Source: Dipodascopsis uninucleata var. uninucleata (Eukaryota > Ascomycota > Lipomycetes > Lipomycetales > Lipomycetaceae). Taken from it: a DNA stretch of 64,000 nt. A program made the position numbers and the translations under genes. Every line of letters starts with the position of its first letter. Within the stretch, counting starts at the first letter, position 1. Shown piece by piece: positions 36,702 through 49,071 of the stretch. Where the stretch lies: the NCBI GenBank assembly GCA_030568195.1, contig JAJLTO010000001.1, positions 248,001 through 312,000 of the forward strand, read 5' to 3'. The notes below the pieces were generated by a model that ran no database searches, was not told the DNA's origin, and saw nothing but the letters and a program-made list of their open reading frames with translations.

Positions 36702-38901
36702 CTAGTCATGGAACTGAGCAATCACTTTCTTCGAAACTGTCACGTCCTTGAGATATGGAGGGATTGGCGTATTGTTTCTGCAAGCACAATTAAACAGCTA
36801 TTAGTTGATATAAGACATCACATATCGACCTTCAATTAACTCACTTGATATAGTTGTGTTTTATATTTCTTGCCTTATCCTTGAGGTCCACTTGTGAGAA
36901 CCCTTGTAGTAGTTTCATTTCTTCGAAGCACCGACTCGGTTCTGACGGCTGGCCACCAGTACAATATGCATCAACATTCTAGTTAACAATTAACAATACG
37001 TCATTCTTAAGTGCTATATGTGTAACTTACTCTACTAATGAGAGACCAATTAATCCCAAACTTTTTTATTGCCTTAAGAAGAGCCATCTCCATTTCTGGC
37101 GACCACAGTCTGCGTGGCTTTCCTTTTTGCTTATGAGGCACTTCTTCAGCAAAATCCAAGTCCTCATTCTGAATAACTTGCTTTCGTTCTGGAATCATAA
37201 AACCGGGAGGCGTATTTGGCGCTGGTGGTAATGTCTGTCTCTTCTTATCAGCTGTCTCAAGCTGTTTATCGTCTACATCTTCCAAATCGTCGAAGTCGTT
37301 ATCATTGCTCGATAATGGTCTCAATGACATAGCGTTCAGTGATTTGTTGGATATAGGGCTACTCTGTACTGCTTGCGAGTCTTGTGAATCAAATCTGACT
37401 TTGACTCGATCCGACTGAGGCTCATTAAACCGCCGCTTCTTGGATGATACTGCATCACTTTCTCTATCTCCTTCAGCGTTCTCTTCCCCAGATACCTTTT
37501 GTGGTGTATTCCTCCGCGTAGCTAAAAAAATTATTGAAACTGCATCAGCCTCTAGTCGCTCTTACACAATCGCTTTTAGATAATCTAAAAAGCTCGAAAA
37601 TATTTCTTACCATCCCTTGTACGAGGAGATACCGACTCATTTTCATCAGATACTACTTCGGCCGCACTTATAGGATCCTTGCCTCTTCTCATCAACGAAC
37701 TCACAAAACTGCTTCCACCAAGCCTGTTACGATATGTTAATATAAGTACCTTACATTCAATATCCATTCTCTTACATAGTTGTCCCAGCTATCATTTCAA
37801 GCTGTGCTCCAATCCATGACTGAGCTACGATCAAAAAGTGGTTCCAAGGGTACTTCTCTTTAAGCTTATCCAACGTCTTTTGTTTCGACCTATTTGAGCT
37901 GACAACCGATTGAATGTCATCCCTTATTCTCGCTAATGCCTCATCTATATCTCTCAATACCACAATATTCAACAAATTGTTGCGATTTAAATTTACCGCT
38001 CTATCAAAATCTGTTAGAAAATCGTAGTTACGGCTGTTAATTCTGTCTGTGGCATATAACAAGAAGAGCTGAACTATAAAAACTTCTATGAACTGTTTCG
38101 TGGCTTCATGCTCTAGTAAACCAAACTCATGAGGTAAAGCAAGGAAAATATTCTGAAGCATGTCCAAACTATTCATATCTGAAACATCGATTTCGAAGAA
38201 AACAATTGCTATTGATGCTAAATTGAACTTATAAACATCTTTCACATGTCGCATGTCTCCGAGTAACCCCACTAATTTGTTACTGTTTAACAACAGGTCG
38301 TCGGGAAGGTATTCTTTCTTGATCACTGTGAGAAAGAAAGAAGTTAGTATCATTTTCTCACTCGATTAGCAAGATTTCTAATGATTTGTTTCCATATACG
38401 TACTTTCCAGACCAAATTTGGCAATACGAAACTTCTTTCCTATCTTCTCATCGATTGATGGTTCGTCGTCTTCATCTTGTTGCAAGCGTTGATGTTTTAT
38501 TAAGGCGTCAAGAACAATCTCCACGTATCCTTTTGATTGCAGTAATATTTCGATTATGTCATCCCGTATATATTCTTGTTCGTCTCCAGAGTATACCTCA
38601 GCACTCTCATCGTCAACGTCTCTAGCCATTTGCTGCGCGTCCTTATTACAATATATGAGTTTCATTATATCAAATGTTCCTCGAACAAGTGTCCTCTCAT
38701 GCTTCCTTGGTCTGCTCCGCTTAATTTACTCACTTTTTTATTCAGATATATTGTCTTCTCTAGTCTTTCGCTACTCTCTGGTGGTGTCATTCTAACAATA
38801 ATACGATCTTCCTCTTCTATGAATTTCTCAATACCAACCAAATCTTCATCGGCCGTTCTCTTCGTAAATATCTTGCGTAGCTGTGACGCAGCCGCTTGCA
38901 T
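36702..38901 (-). CDS. TBF1: Tbf1-type telobox/TRFH DNA-binding protein
   Basis: Seven exons on the minus strand (38901-38734, 38695-38404, 38325-37776, 37723-37611, 37521-37031, 36978-36845, 36777-36702) give about 607 residues. The helical N-terminal 350 residues contain a TRF-homology-like region (LVRGTFDIMKLIY, then the Leu-rich stretch to about residue 330). A low-complexity linker follows. The C-terminus is a telobox Myb domain: RRLWSPEMEMALLKAI at about 512, then VDLKDKARNIK at about 568. The LKDKARN form with Ala, the enlarged loop before it, and the NTPIPPYL tail match Tbf1 rather than Taz1/TRF1. Family knowledge: Tbf1 binds (T)TAGGG/CCCTAA at promoters and subtelomeres. The first intron is only about 38 nt and its acceptor (38696 or 38702) is uncertain. 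Confidence 0.85.
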
Positions 38902-39264
38902 CTCCAGTAGATAAATCGCAATTTCTAATATTCACTATTCAGCCTTGTACGTAGTTCACGAGTATATTAGCGTATGCAGTAGTGAATCAGTCGTAGCAGT
39001 AGCTATAATGAATCGTCTGTAATGTCGTGGAGTTATGAAAATGTGATGTTTGTTGGGAGAATGTAAACAGAGGTCAAATCTTATCAAATTAAAAATGTGG
39101 AATTGTATACTGCATTACATTTCAAACAGGATTACTACGAAGTATACCAGTGATAAATTATGATTGACCCAAAGATGACGATCTTTCTGGTAATTATAAG
39201 TAATAAAACTAAATATTAAAGCATATGGTTAAGAAACTACATCCGCCTTATCACAGCTGTGAAC
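38902..39264. promoter_or_regulatory. Divergent promoter TBF1/REV3
   Basis: 363 bp separate the start codons of two divergent chromosome-maintenance genes, so they must share this promoter region. I see no clear TATA box or known factor site. Confidence 0.5.
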
Positions 39265-42200
39265 ATGACGCCGAAAAGGAAGAGAAATCAAGAGCCGGTG
39301 ATCAGGTTCCAGTTGAACTATATCGATTCGTACCAATCTGAACCGGGACCACTTGATATCCGTCATGAAAAGGAGAAGGATAAAGAGTTCTATAGGGTGC
39401 CTGTGATAAGAGTGTTTGGTAATACTGATGCAGGAGAGAAAATCTGTGTCCATATTCATGGAGTGTATCCGTATCTATTTATCGAATATAAAGGAGGATC
39501 GCTTGACAGATCAACAGGTATAATGCATACTTGCCATTGTTTACGGACAATAGACCAAAATCACGCTGACGCTTTCTACATATAGTTTCCCAATATATAC
39601 AAAATCTTGAATCAGATATTACCGCAAGTCTGCAGTCTTCTGTTCAAGTGAATCCGAGGAAGGGTCAGAGCATACTCATAGCTAAGATCTCCCTCTGTAA
39701 AGCAGTTCCTTTTTATGGCTTTCACGTAGGATGGAAGTATTATTTGAAGATCTCTGCACTGAGTCCTAGCATAATGGGTCGAATCGCAGATCTGTTAAGG
39801 TCTGGAGGTGCGATGGGTACTCCTTTTGAAGTATACGAAGCGCATCTGCCATATCTTCTACAGTTTATGATTGATTTCAATCTTTATGGCTGCGGATGGA
39901 TTACGTGTAGCCAGATTTGGTTTAGATCTGATATCAGCAGCTTATTGAAGCTTGATCCCGAAATATCAAAGAAGTATTTGATTTCGCCATCTGCTACTTA
40001 TCCAAGATCGTCTTATTGCGCAATGGAAATCGATATCGAAGCCAAGCACATACTGAATAGATATGAGGTTTATGAACGGAATTCTCATCATATCTTGACT
40101 GAACGCCTATCAAATCTTGACAATACAACATTCAGATATGTTCATAGCTTGGCAAAACTTTGGAAGGAGACAAACTCAAGGCGAAGATTAAACAGCTCTT
40201 CTGCGTACATTGTCCCATCAATGTCAGCTGACGAGAGCTATTTGCGGAAAGATACATGGACAAATGAAGATCGTCTTTGGTCTAGCTTACGAGAAAGAAT
40301 AAAGATAGATAGCTCTAACTGTAAAGATGCTACGTTTGATACTTTTTCCACCGAGCGAGAAGATGGTATGGGTGTGCCGACAGCATTTCAGATACTTGGA
40401 GATATAGCCTCAAAAGAGGCAGATGACTGTGAAGAAACATTTGACAATGATAGTTTTTGGGAAAACATAGATCCTGATGACATATCATTTTGTCCACCTG
40501 CATTCAAAAATGCTGATTCTGATGGGCAAACTTTAAATGATGTACCTGCCTACCAAGTCTCAGAAAAGCGCAAGCTGTCACCGAAATCTTCTTCTTCACA
40601 ATCTGCTGTTTATTCATTATCATCTTCAAATGAAGGAAAGGCTGACATAAGAGCCAAAGGAACAATTTCTATCCTAGATTTTGCTAACTTGTCTAAAAGC
40701 GCTGAGCAAGCAAGGAAGGTCTCATTGCAGTCAAGGAAGGAGAACATACTATCTATCGATCGGACAGCGAAGAGACCACGAATTACTTCTCAGTCTGTTG
40801 TACAAGACGTCAATGACAGTAACAGCGATTCCAAAGCCTCGAAAATGATGATGCAACCTGATAGCATTTCTAGGGCAAAGAATATTTCTACTTGTTTTGA
40901 TATTGTTAAGACATTTTGCGTTCTATCTAAGAAACCGATGAAGTATACTGAAGTTATGGATTCTCTAGAAGAGTTAGGTGAGCCTCGTATTCTTTACAAA
41001 AACCCATTTTATAGTCTAGATAAGGATGTTCCAAAGCGACCAGTAGAATACGGAGGTCGAGAGATTCAGCTAAAAGGTGGAAGTATAAATTTTTTAAAGG
41101 AATTTGACACAGGACTGAGTCTGAAATCGAGTAAGAAATTGTCGGAAGGTATAACGCTTCGTAGATGGCAGTATTGTATACAGCCACCGTCGTTTAAAGA
41201 TGTCGAAAATTGGATTTCTGGGAATAATGAATCAATAGCTAGGAAACAGACTAGATATGCACAGACGAAACTGTCATCGCAAATAGAGGGTCCTACACAA
41301 CAGTCGCCAGTACTGGATAACGATCGTTCTAGGAATTTTTCGATGTCTGCCTCAACAATGTCAGTTTTAAGTCTGGAAGTGCATATTAATACCAGAAACA
41401 AGCTACGCCCAGATCCTCTATACGATGAAATCAAAATGATATGCTGGGAGTACCAACCGTCGAGTCTCCAGACAAGTATTACTGGAGACTTATCTGGAGT
41501 CATTTTTCTTTCTGAGGACATGAGCCTTAATACTAATTTAAATAGACTATACGGTTCTATTATAGACTTAGTTCATGCAGAACTAGATGTAATAAATAAA
41601 ATAGTCGATATTCTGCGTGAACTGGATCCAGATATTGTCTGTGGATTTGAGGTACAGAACTCGTCATGGGGTTATATTATTGATCGTGCTAGAATCAAGT
41701 TTGATTATGATTTACCTAGTGAGTTATCTCGCATGATGACACTATCAAAATCAAACAAGAATGTACGCTGGGGTGCGATGAAGGCTTCTTCGATTAGTAT
41801 TACAGGACGCCATGTTTTGAACATTTGGAGACTATTACAAGGATCGGTAAACCTACTGCAATATAGTTTTGAGAATTGCGCTGCTAATGTGCTCAAGACT
41901 CGAGTTCCATTTTATGAATATCAGCAACTCACTGAATGGTTTGAATCCAAAAATATTCGGTATATAGTAACTATCATTGATTATTACTCAAAAAGAGCTA
42001 GCCTAGACCTTAAGTTTTTGAAGAATCTTGAAATAATAGAGCATACAGCAGAACAGGCTCAGATTCTTGGTGTTGACTTTTATTCCGTGATTTCGCGAGG
42101 TTCTCAATTTAAGGTAGAGTCGCTAATGTTTAGAATTGCTAAGGCTGAAAATTTTATGTTGGTGTCACCTAGTCGAAGGCAAGTTGGTCATCAGAATGCT

Positions 42201-43847
42201 CTGGAATGTCTACCTTTGGTTATGGAACCAGCATCAAGCTTCTATACCAGCCCAGTCGTAGTTTTGGATTTTCAGTCACTGTATCCATCAATAATGATTG
42301 CATACAATTATTGCTATTCAACGTGTCTTGGAAGAGTCGAGTCATGGCGTGACAGAAATAAATTGGGTGTAACTGACTTGATCATTCCTGATGGCCTTTT
42401 GAACGTTCTAAAAGATCATGTCACAGTGTCTCCCAACGGAATGGTTTATGCAAAGCCGCATATCAGAAGATCTCTTCTCGCTAGAATGCTCACTGAAATA
42501 TTAGAGACTCGAGTCATGGTGAAAAATGAAATGAAAGATACAGTCGACAATAATTCATTAAAGAAAATTCTAAATCATCGTCAACTGGCATTGAAATTGA
42601 TTGCAAATGTTACATATGGATATACATCAGCATCATTTTCTGGCCGTATGCCATGCGCTGAAATTGCAGATAGCATTGTACAATCTGGCAGAGAAACTCT
42701 TGAGCGTGCAATTGATTTGATATCCAATAAAAGCAAATGGGCTGCGGAAGTAGTATATGGTGATACTGACAGTTTGTTTGTTCATTTACCTGGCAGGAGT
42801 AAGGAGCATGCTTTTAGAATTGGAAGGGAAATTGCTGAATATATTACCAACATCAATCCGAATCCTGTCAAACTTAAGCTGGAAAAAGTTTATGTTCCAT
42901 GTGTATTATTAGCAAAGAAGCGATATGTCGGGTTTATGTATGAAACAGAAGATCAAGTAGAACCTGTTTTTGATGCTAAAGGAATTGAAACCGTTAGAAG
43001 AGATGGCACAATTGCCGAACAGAAGATAGAAGAAAAAGCACTGAAAATACTATTTCGGACGTCAGATCTTTCTGCTGTTAAAAGATATTTCCAAGATCAA
43101 TGCCAAAAAATTATTCAAGGACGCGTATCAATCAAAGATTTCTGTTTCTCAAAGGAAGTGCGGATGGGAACATATAAAGAGAATGGAGTGTTACCAGCAG
43201 GAGCAATGATTAGCTCGCGCAAGATGCAAATGGATCCTAGAGCCGAACCACAATATGGGGAGCGAGTTCCATATGTTGTCACTGTTGGTAGACCGGGCGC
43301 TAGACTGGTTGATCGATGCATAGAACCAGAAGTGCTAATGAAGAATAGTAGCATGATGCTAGATGCGGAGTATTACATTACTAAAAATATAATTCCCCCA
43401 CTTGAGAGAATATTTTGCCTAGTTGGTGCAAATATAAGGCAGTGGTATGACGAGATGCCTAGGAATACTCGAGGGTCTTTGAATTGGGTCAATGATAATG
43501 ATTCATCTAAGATTTATACTATGCGTGCTCATATGAAGTCTACACTCTGTATAGTGTGTCGCGAAAACAACGCGACTCAAGGTACGATATGCTCTCACTG
43601 CAGAGCTGATATACCTACTAGTTTTTATACTGTCTCTACAAGATCAAAGGAGGCAGAAAAAGAATATTCTACTTATAGCACAATCTGCAGATCTTGCTCC
43701 AATCAGGCTCCTGATCAAGATATAGCTTGTGTATCCAAGGACTGCCCGATTTATTATTATAGAGTGCGCTCATTTACAAAGCTGCGCTTAGCAGAGCAAC
43801 AGTATTCCGAACTAGAGAGCCAAACTGACGGTTCTCTCTCCTGGTGA
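39265..43847 (+). CDS. REV3: DNA polymerase zeta catalytic subunit Rev3
   Basis: Two exons (39265-39517, 39586-43847) give about 1504 residues, the same size as yeast Rev3. The Rev3 N-terminal domain includes VHIHGVYPYLFIEY and FMIDFNLYGCGWI. A Ser-rich disordered middle (about 270-500) follows. The B-family core has motif A DFQSLYPSIM at about 979, motif B KLIANVTYGYTSASFSGRMP, and motif C YGDTDS with Asp1144 and Asp1146. The exonuclease-like domain lacks the usual catalytic acids (SLEVHINTR in place of a DxE motif), as expected. The C-terminus has two Cys clusters: a zinc site (CIVCRENN..CSHC) and the Fe-S site (CRSCSNQ..CVSKDC) that binds Pol31/Pol32-type subunits. It performs translesion synthesis with Rev7 and Rev1. 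The start at 39265 follows a GTG and is the first ATG in frame. Confidence 0.96.
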
Positions 43848-45172
43848 AGTGTGGTGATATCTTAATCTGTCAGAAAACACATCGCCTCATACCTAGAATC
43901 AAATGAGACACGTGCCTAACGAAGGCACCATATTTCACCCCGCTTTACAGATAAGAATCTGCATAAGGCTTATGGAGAGACTAATGAACACAGATAAGAT
44001 TCACAAATAACAGTATATAATTGGTTGACTGTTCTTATTCTGTTCACCTATTTTATCGTAACTATTATTTTCTATCCTGCACCACCACTTAGTGTACGTG
44101 CATATATATATATATAAGGTGTTAAGTTCGAAGACTCTTTTTGTATTTTTATATCATATAAGTATACATAACAGTGTTATGTCATGCACAAAACCAAATG
44201 AATTATTATTACATTGATGTTCTATCAGTAATACCATTATTATTCCTACATATCACTTGATGCCCGTGTATTATAGGCTTAAAGGCTTATTTGAAGAGTC
44301 TCTTCTGATTATGTATCAATGTACGATATTCCTTAATTATCCACAAACATTATATTCTTTTTTAGCATGCTATCCGGCTGCTTCCTTTTGAAAACAAACT
44401 ATTTAAGCATGAGTGCGAAAATGTGATTTGTAAAGCGATATTGCATTGTCTACGATCATTTTAGTCACCTACTTCGATATCTGTTATTACATTACCGAGT
44501 TCGACTATCTTACTCTCGTGTCTTCGTATCGTCACTATGTTTTGAAGTAAGTTCTCTGCCCTCTTATTTTCTCTCTTTCCCGTACTATATTCCATGCTAA
44601 AGTGACTGGATTAGTTTTCTAAAATAAATATAGCCAATGGTATAAAAAAAGCAAAAAATAGCTCCGGCCTAGTGTAGGAAGAGCCGGCTGGCTCGCCCAG
44701 TTTTCTGGGGTTTTATGGTATTCAAATTGGGAAAAACAAAGAACGTGACGGAAATGTTGTGATCTTTTTACTTCGATATAAGCGCCAACACGATCAGAAA
44801 CTTTACTTATATAAAAGGGAAGGTAACAACACTACATCCATAAATTGGCCCATTATTACTGATATAAACTACAATCATATTGTGGATAGGATTGACGTAT
44901 TCCGACGACACGTTTAGATACATAGTTGTTTGTCCCAATCCGTTATTTATAGTTCTAACCTCTCTTGGCTGATCGAATCAGACGAAGCAAAGTCGCAAGG
45001 AACTAGATACAGCAGTACGATATCAAAAGGACGTAAGAACCTATTTATCCTCATCAGATAGACTTAACAGTTTCATAGAATCAAACACTGAAGAATATTT
45101 CGATCAAAGTAGGTGAAGATAAATCTATAAGATAGAAAGTGTACTTTAAAGCACTGGACAGGAACGACAAAA
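43848..45172. other. Intergenic region REV3/TPS1 (TPS1 promoter)
   Basis: 1.3 kb that should hold the REV3 3' UTR and the TPS1 promoter and leader. A short TA dinucleotide run lies at about 44102-44117. A G+C-rich patch with an AGCCGGCT palindrome lies near 44680-44695, and a TATA box at 44808. Confidence 0.6.
44808..44817 (+). promoter_or_regulatory. TATA box of TPS1
   Basis: TATATAAAAG lies about 355 nt upstream of the TPS1 start codon, followed by a purine patch. TATA-containing promoters are usual for stress-inducible fungal genes such as TPS1. The long distance implies an extended 5' leader. Confidence 0.5.
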
Positions 45173-46740
45173 ATGGACAGAAAACAGGCAGATAACTTGT
45201 TGGTCATATCAAATCGATTACCTATAACGATCAAACGTAACGACAATGGCGAGTATCAGTTCACGATGTCATCCGGAGGTCTTGTGTCTGGCTTATCAGG
45301 CTTAAAGAAGTCAACAACTTTTACGTGGTTTGGATGGCCAGGTGAGGACGCAGAAGTGTTATTTTGTTGAAAATCAATGCGGGGATGATCCCAGTGTCTA
45401 TGGATTAGAATGAACTGACTATTTATCATTACGCAGGCTTGGAAGTTCCCGATGAAGAAAAGGAAATGGTTACAAAGCGACTGAGAGACGAATTTAGTTG
45501 TGTACCTGTTTTTTTATCCGATGAATTGGCCGATCTCCACTATAATGGGTTTAGTAATAGTATCCTTTGGCCCTTGTTCCACTATCATCCTGGTGAAATG
45601 AATTTCGATGAAACAGCATGGGAGGCCTATAGAGAGGCAAATCGCTTATTCTCATCTGCGATTGCTAAGGTTGTAAAGGATGGTGATTTAGTCTGGGTAC
45701 ATGACTATCATTTGATGCTCTTGCCAGCTATGTTGCGAGAGGAAATTGGAAACTCGAGGAAGGATGTGCAGCTGGGATTTTTCCTTCATACACCGTTCCC
45801 TTCCAGCGAAATTTACCGTATATTACCTGTTCGTCGAGAAGTGCTAGAAGGTGTCCTTCACTGCAATTTGTTGGGATTCCATACGTATGACTATGCTCGT
45901 CACTTTCTTTCATCTTGCTCGAGAATCCTTGGTCTGCGAACCGTGCCTAATGGAGTAGAGTATGAAGGAAAAATGCGCCAGGTTGGGACCTTCCCAATTG
46001 GTATCGATGTTGACAAGTTTACTGAGGGATTAAAACTCGAAAGTGTTCAACGACGTATTGCTGCACTTGAGAAAAAGTTCGAAGGTGTCAAACTAATGGT
46101 TGGTGTTGATAGATTAGATTATATTAAAGGCGTTCCTCAGAAGTTGCATGCTCTGGAAGTGTTTTTAAGCGAACACCCTGAGTGGATAGGCAAAGTCGTG
46201 CTAGTCCAAGTTGCGGTTCCGTCGCGTCAAGACGTAGAAGAATACCAAAATCTTCGTGCTGTCGTCAACGAGCTTGTTGGGCGGATAAACGGCCGGTTTG
46301 GCACAATTGAGTTCATGCCAATTCACTTCATGCACAAATCCGTGAACTTTGAAGAATTGATCGCATTGTATGCTGTTAGTGATGCTTGTATTGTTAGCAG
46401 CACTCGTGATGGTATGAATCTTGTGTCTTACGAGTATGTAGCATGCCAGCAAAAGCGCCATGGTGTATTGATATTGTCAGAATTTGCTGGTGCAGCTCAA
46501 TCACTCGATGGAAGTGTCATAGTCAATCCTTGGAATACGGAGGAATTAGCAGATGCTATATATGATGCTATGACAATGCCAGAGGATTTGAAGGATAAGA
46601 ATCATCAACTGCTTTTTAAATATGTTAGTAAATATACTTCAGCTTACTGGGGAGAGAGCTTTGTCAATGAAATGAAGCGTCTGGCTCTCACGAATACTAA
46701 TATAAGTTCCGAAGACAGCAAATCTCTAATTGACAAATAG
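45173..46740 (+). CDS. TPS1: Alpha,alpha-trehalose-phosphate synthase (UDP-forming)
   Basis: Two exons (45173-45341, 45437-46740) give 490 residues, against 495 in yeast Tps1. The GT20 fold is complete: NLLVISNRLPITI and the glycine-rich SSGGLVSGLSG at the N-terminus, FTWFGWPGLEVP across the intron, HYHPGEMNF, and VWVHDYHLMLLPAMLRE. It continues with LGFFLHTPFPSSEIYR, then VDRLDYIKGVPQKL and the UDP-glucose-binding STRDGMNLVSYEYVACQ. It makes trehalose-6-phosphate from UDP-glucose and glucose-6-phosphate in the cytosol, for trehalose production and control of glycolytic flux. No regulatory extension is present, so it is the catalytic Tps1 type. Confidence 0.97.
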
Positions 46741-47084
46741 AGCGCCTAGTGTATTGACTATTTGTTTTATTTCATGATAATTATTGGACAGTTTTACTGC
46801 ATTTTTTACCGTTTTGATTTTGAATTATTCGTATTTCATCTCAATTAGCTGTTTATTTTTTTGCTAGCTCAACGAATAGAACACAATATTGTTATACATT
46901 AGATTTACAGGTTACATAAATGAATGAAAGCATGATAGCAAATCATTATGCCAGATACGAACTAGAAAGAAAGTAACTGATGCATGTTATACACGAAGAT
47001 TAAATATCTGCACTTGACTACAATATCCTACAAAACAGTAGAAAGATCAATGTTAATAAGCTTTACTTTAAAGCAAACAATTTT
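46741..47084. other. Convergent intergenic region TPS1/HIRIP3-like gene
   Basis: 344 bp of A+T-rich 3' UTR sequence for two convergent genes; nothing else was seen. Confidence 0.6.
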
Positions 47085-48009
47085 CTAGTCACTGTCGCTT
47101 TGATCACCCAAAAATCCAATATCTAGTCCACCAGCCACCACTTTAGAATTTGACTTTGACCTATAAACAGATTCATCTTCATTGCCTATGGCCCCACTAC
47201 TTGTAGCAGAGGATGATGACGACCGTCGAGATCGTATATTTTCAGGAACAGACTCTCTAAGCTGGGCTACTTCTCTTGCTAAATCACGTTCTTCTTTGAT
47301 TCGCTTCGCTTTTTCCATGCTGTATCGCGGTGTCATTCCTAGATCCTCGAGAATTTTTTGCAGACGTGCAATTTTCTCCTTTGCAGTTGGATATGAGGCT
47401 AGTTCACGACTCCACTGTTTCCGTTCACCACAACGAACAATCCAAGTCTTTAAAGTGGATATCTTCTCCTCAAAGGGGTCTGATGAAACTTGCGATGAGA
47501 TAGATATATTTGATTTTAAATTTTTTTTTTTTACCGTAGTCTTCTTCGTTGACATCGAAGCTGCTGGTGCCTTTGACTTCTTTGAAGATGATGAGTCTAC
47601 GCCAACCAGCTTTCGTTTCTGTCGCGGAGCTGGAATTTCATCAATAACATCTGAATAATCAGAGGAGTCTATGTTTAGGTCATCTGTAGCTTCAGGATTG
47701 CCATCTTTGATTTCATTCTTCGGTTTCTGACTGCTATTCTTTTCAGATGCGTGATCTTCTTCATTCTATATAAAAGTACAATCACGTTAACCTCTATAAT
47801 GGGAGAGCAAATATACAAAGAAAACATACCACCACTTGATCTGCCAATTCATTCGACAATTTTCTCCATTTTTCTTGTTTGAAAAATTCTGCTGGAAGTC
47901 CAAGATCTTTAACAACTTGGGTTCGAATCGATTTAAGTGTGGCAGATTCGAAGTCCGCTTCGCGTAATCTTTTCAAGAGCGCTTCCTTAATTTTCACAGT
48001 AGCAACCAT
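47085..48009 (-). CDS. HIRIP3-like chromatin protein with N-terminal DEK_C-like domain
   Basis: Two exons on the minus strand (48009-47830, 47765-47085) give about 286 residues. Residues 1-60 form a DEK_C-like helical domain (KEALLKRLREADFESATLKSI repeated style, then LPAEFFKQEKWRKLSNEL). The middle is acidic then Lys/Ser-rich and disordered. Residues about 170-245 resemble the conserved C-terminal block of HIRIP3: a WIVRCGERKQWSRELAS helix, a LQKILEDLGM helix, and KAKRIKEERDLAREVAQL. Family knowledge: HIRIP3 is a histone chaperone interacting with HIRA and binding H2A-H2B-type histones. The similarity is recognised by eye only. A 12-base A tract in the coding strand encodes Lys codons. Confidence 0.65.
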
Positions 48010-48722
48010 TATCTGTTTTTATCTTGAATGGCAGTCTTGTTAAGGTAAATAATGCATGAAGAAAACAGAGACATGAGATTTGCATAGTTCTTCATTTCGG
48101 ACCATTAATAAGTAGGGGAAAACATTTCTTTTTCTCAGACGCGTGTATCCACTGCCATTCTACGCGGCCGAAAACTCCAAACGTTGTGAATATCCTACAT
48201 CAAGCATAATAACATTACCATAACTAATCATGAGCTACAAAAATACAAAATATATATACGGGCAAAAACTCAAAATTTAAAGGCAGTATACTGTATATTT
48301 TGTATAATAAATCACATTATCTGCTTAACGACAAATTACATTCTTAATTCGCAACATCGAAAAATCTCTATCTAAATTATAGACAACAACAAACATTTCA
48401 TAATTGTACCTTTCATAACTCAAGGTAATATTATTTCCTGGTAATTTCACAAACTTCAGTACTAAACAGCTAAATCACGTATGCAATATACTATATGCTG
48501 TACATATTGAACATCGATGTCTAAACTTGAGATCGAAACGTGCTGTGAACAACTCTTCTGCACAGTGACGACTGCACACGGACATGCAGAATCATTGAAA
48601 TGGCTCTGTTCTGAGTTTCACAGGGGTCCTCAACTATCGCCCAGAAGATCTAACAGATCCTGGTTGCATTATTCTCGTACAATTCTATAGAAGAAATGAG
48701 ACAAAAGATATCATAGGAGTCA
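48010..48722. other. Intergenic region upstream of HIRIP3-like gene
   Basis: 713 bp holding the HIRIP3-like promoter and the 3' UTR of the His-rich gene (both on the minus strand). No feature was recognised. Confidence 0.55.
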
Positions 48723-48974
48723 CTATAGACAGCAGAAGAAAGAAGGCGTCGATCCATAGACAACAGGACTAGCGTATGCAGGTCCAACAGATCCATAATA
48801 TCCATAACCCGCAACAGGAGGATACACTCTTGTAGGAGCAACAACAACTGTAGGACCTAAGCCAAATCTAGGACCACGATATCCATGATGATGGTGGTGG
48901 TGATGATTAAAACCGTTATGGTGAAAACCACCATGACCGTGAAAACCTCCGTGATGACCTCCGTGACCGTGCAT
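48723..48974 (-). CDS. Small His/Gly-rich protein, possible metal binder
   Basis: A single minus-strand frame encodes 83 residues from a true ATG. The first ~32 residues are His/Gly/Phe-rich with about 15 histidines, including a run of seven. The rest is Gly/Tyr/Pro/Val-rich and ends in FFCCL. The strong, ordered composition (repeated GHGG and GFHGHGG units using mixed His codons CAC and CAT) argues that it is a real coding sequence. No signal peptide or membrane helix is obvious. His-rich tails often bind Ni, Zn or Cu, and the Cys-Cys near the end could be palmitoylated or bind metal; both are inferences. I recognise no family. An overlapping frame of 65 codons is its shadow. Confidence 0.6.
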   Translation of the reverse strand: MHGHGGHHGGFHGHGGFHHNGFNHHHHHHHGYRGPRFGLGPTVVVAPTRVYPPVAGYGYYGSVGPAYASPVVYGSTPSFFCCL

Positions 48975-49036
48975 TTCGTAGTATTATAGTAATATCAAGT
49001 TAATGCTAAGTATCCTGTTTCGTGGCAGGCTGATGC

Positions 49037-49039
<3 letters not shown>

Positions 49040-49067
<28 letters not shown>
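49040..49067. repeat. (AT)14 dinucleotide microsatellite
   Basis: Fourteen uninterrupted AT units lie about 65 bp upstream of the His-rich gene's start codon. Such tracts mutate in length and can affect promoter spacing. Confidence 0.95.
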
Positions 49068-49071
<4 letters not shown>

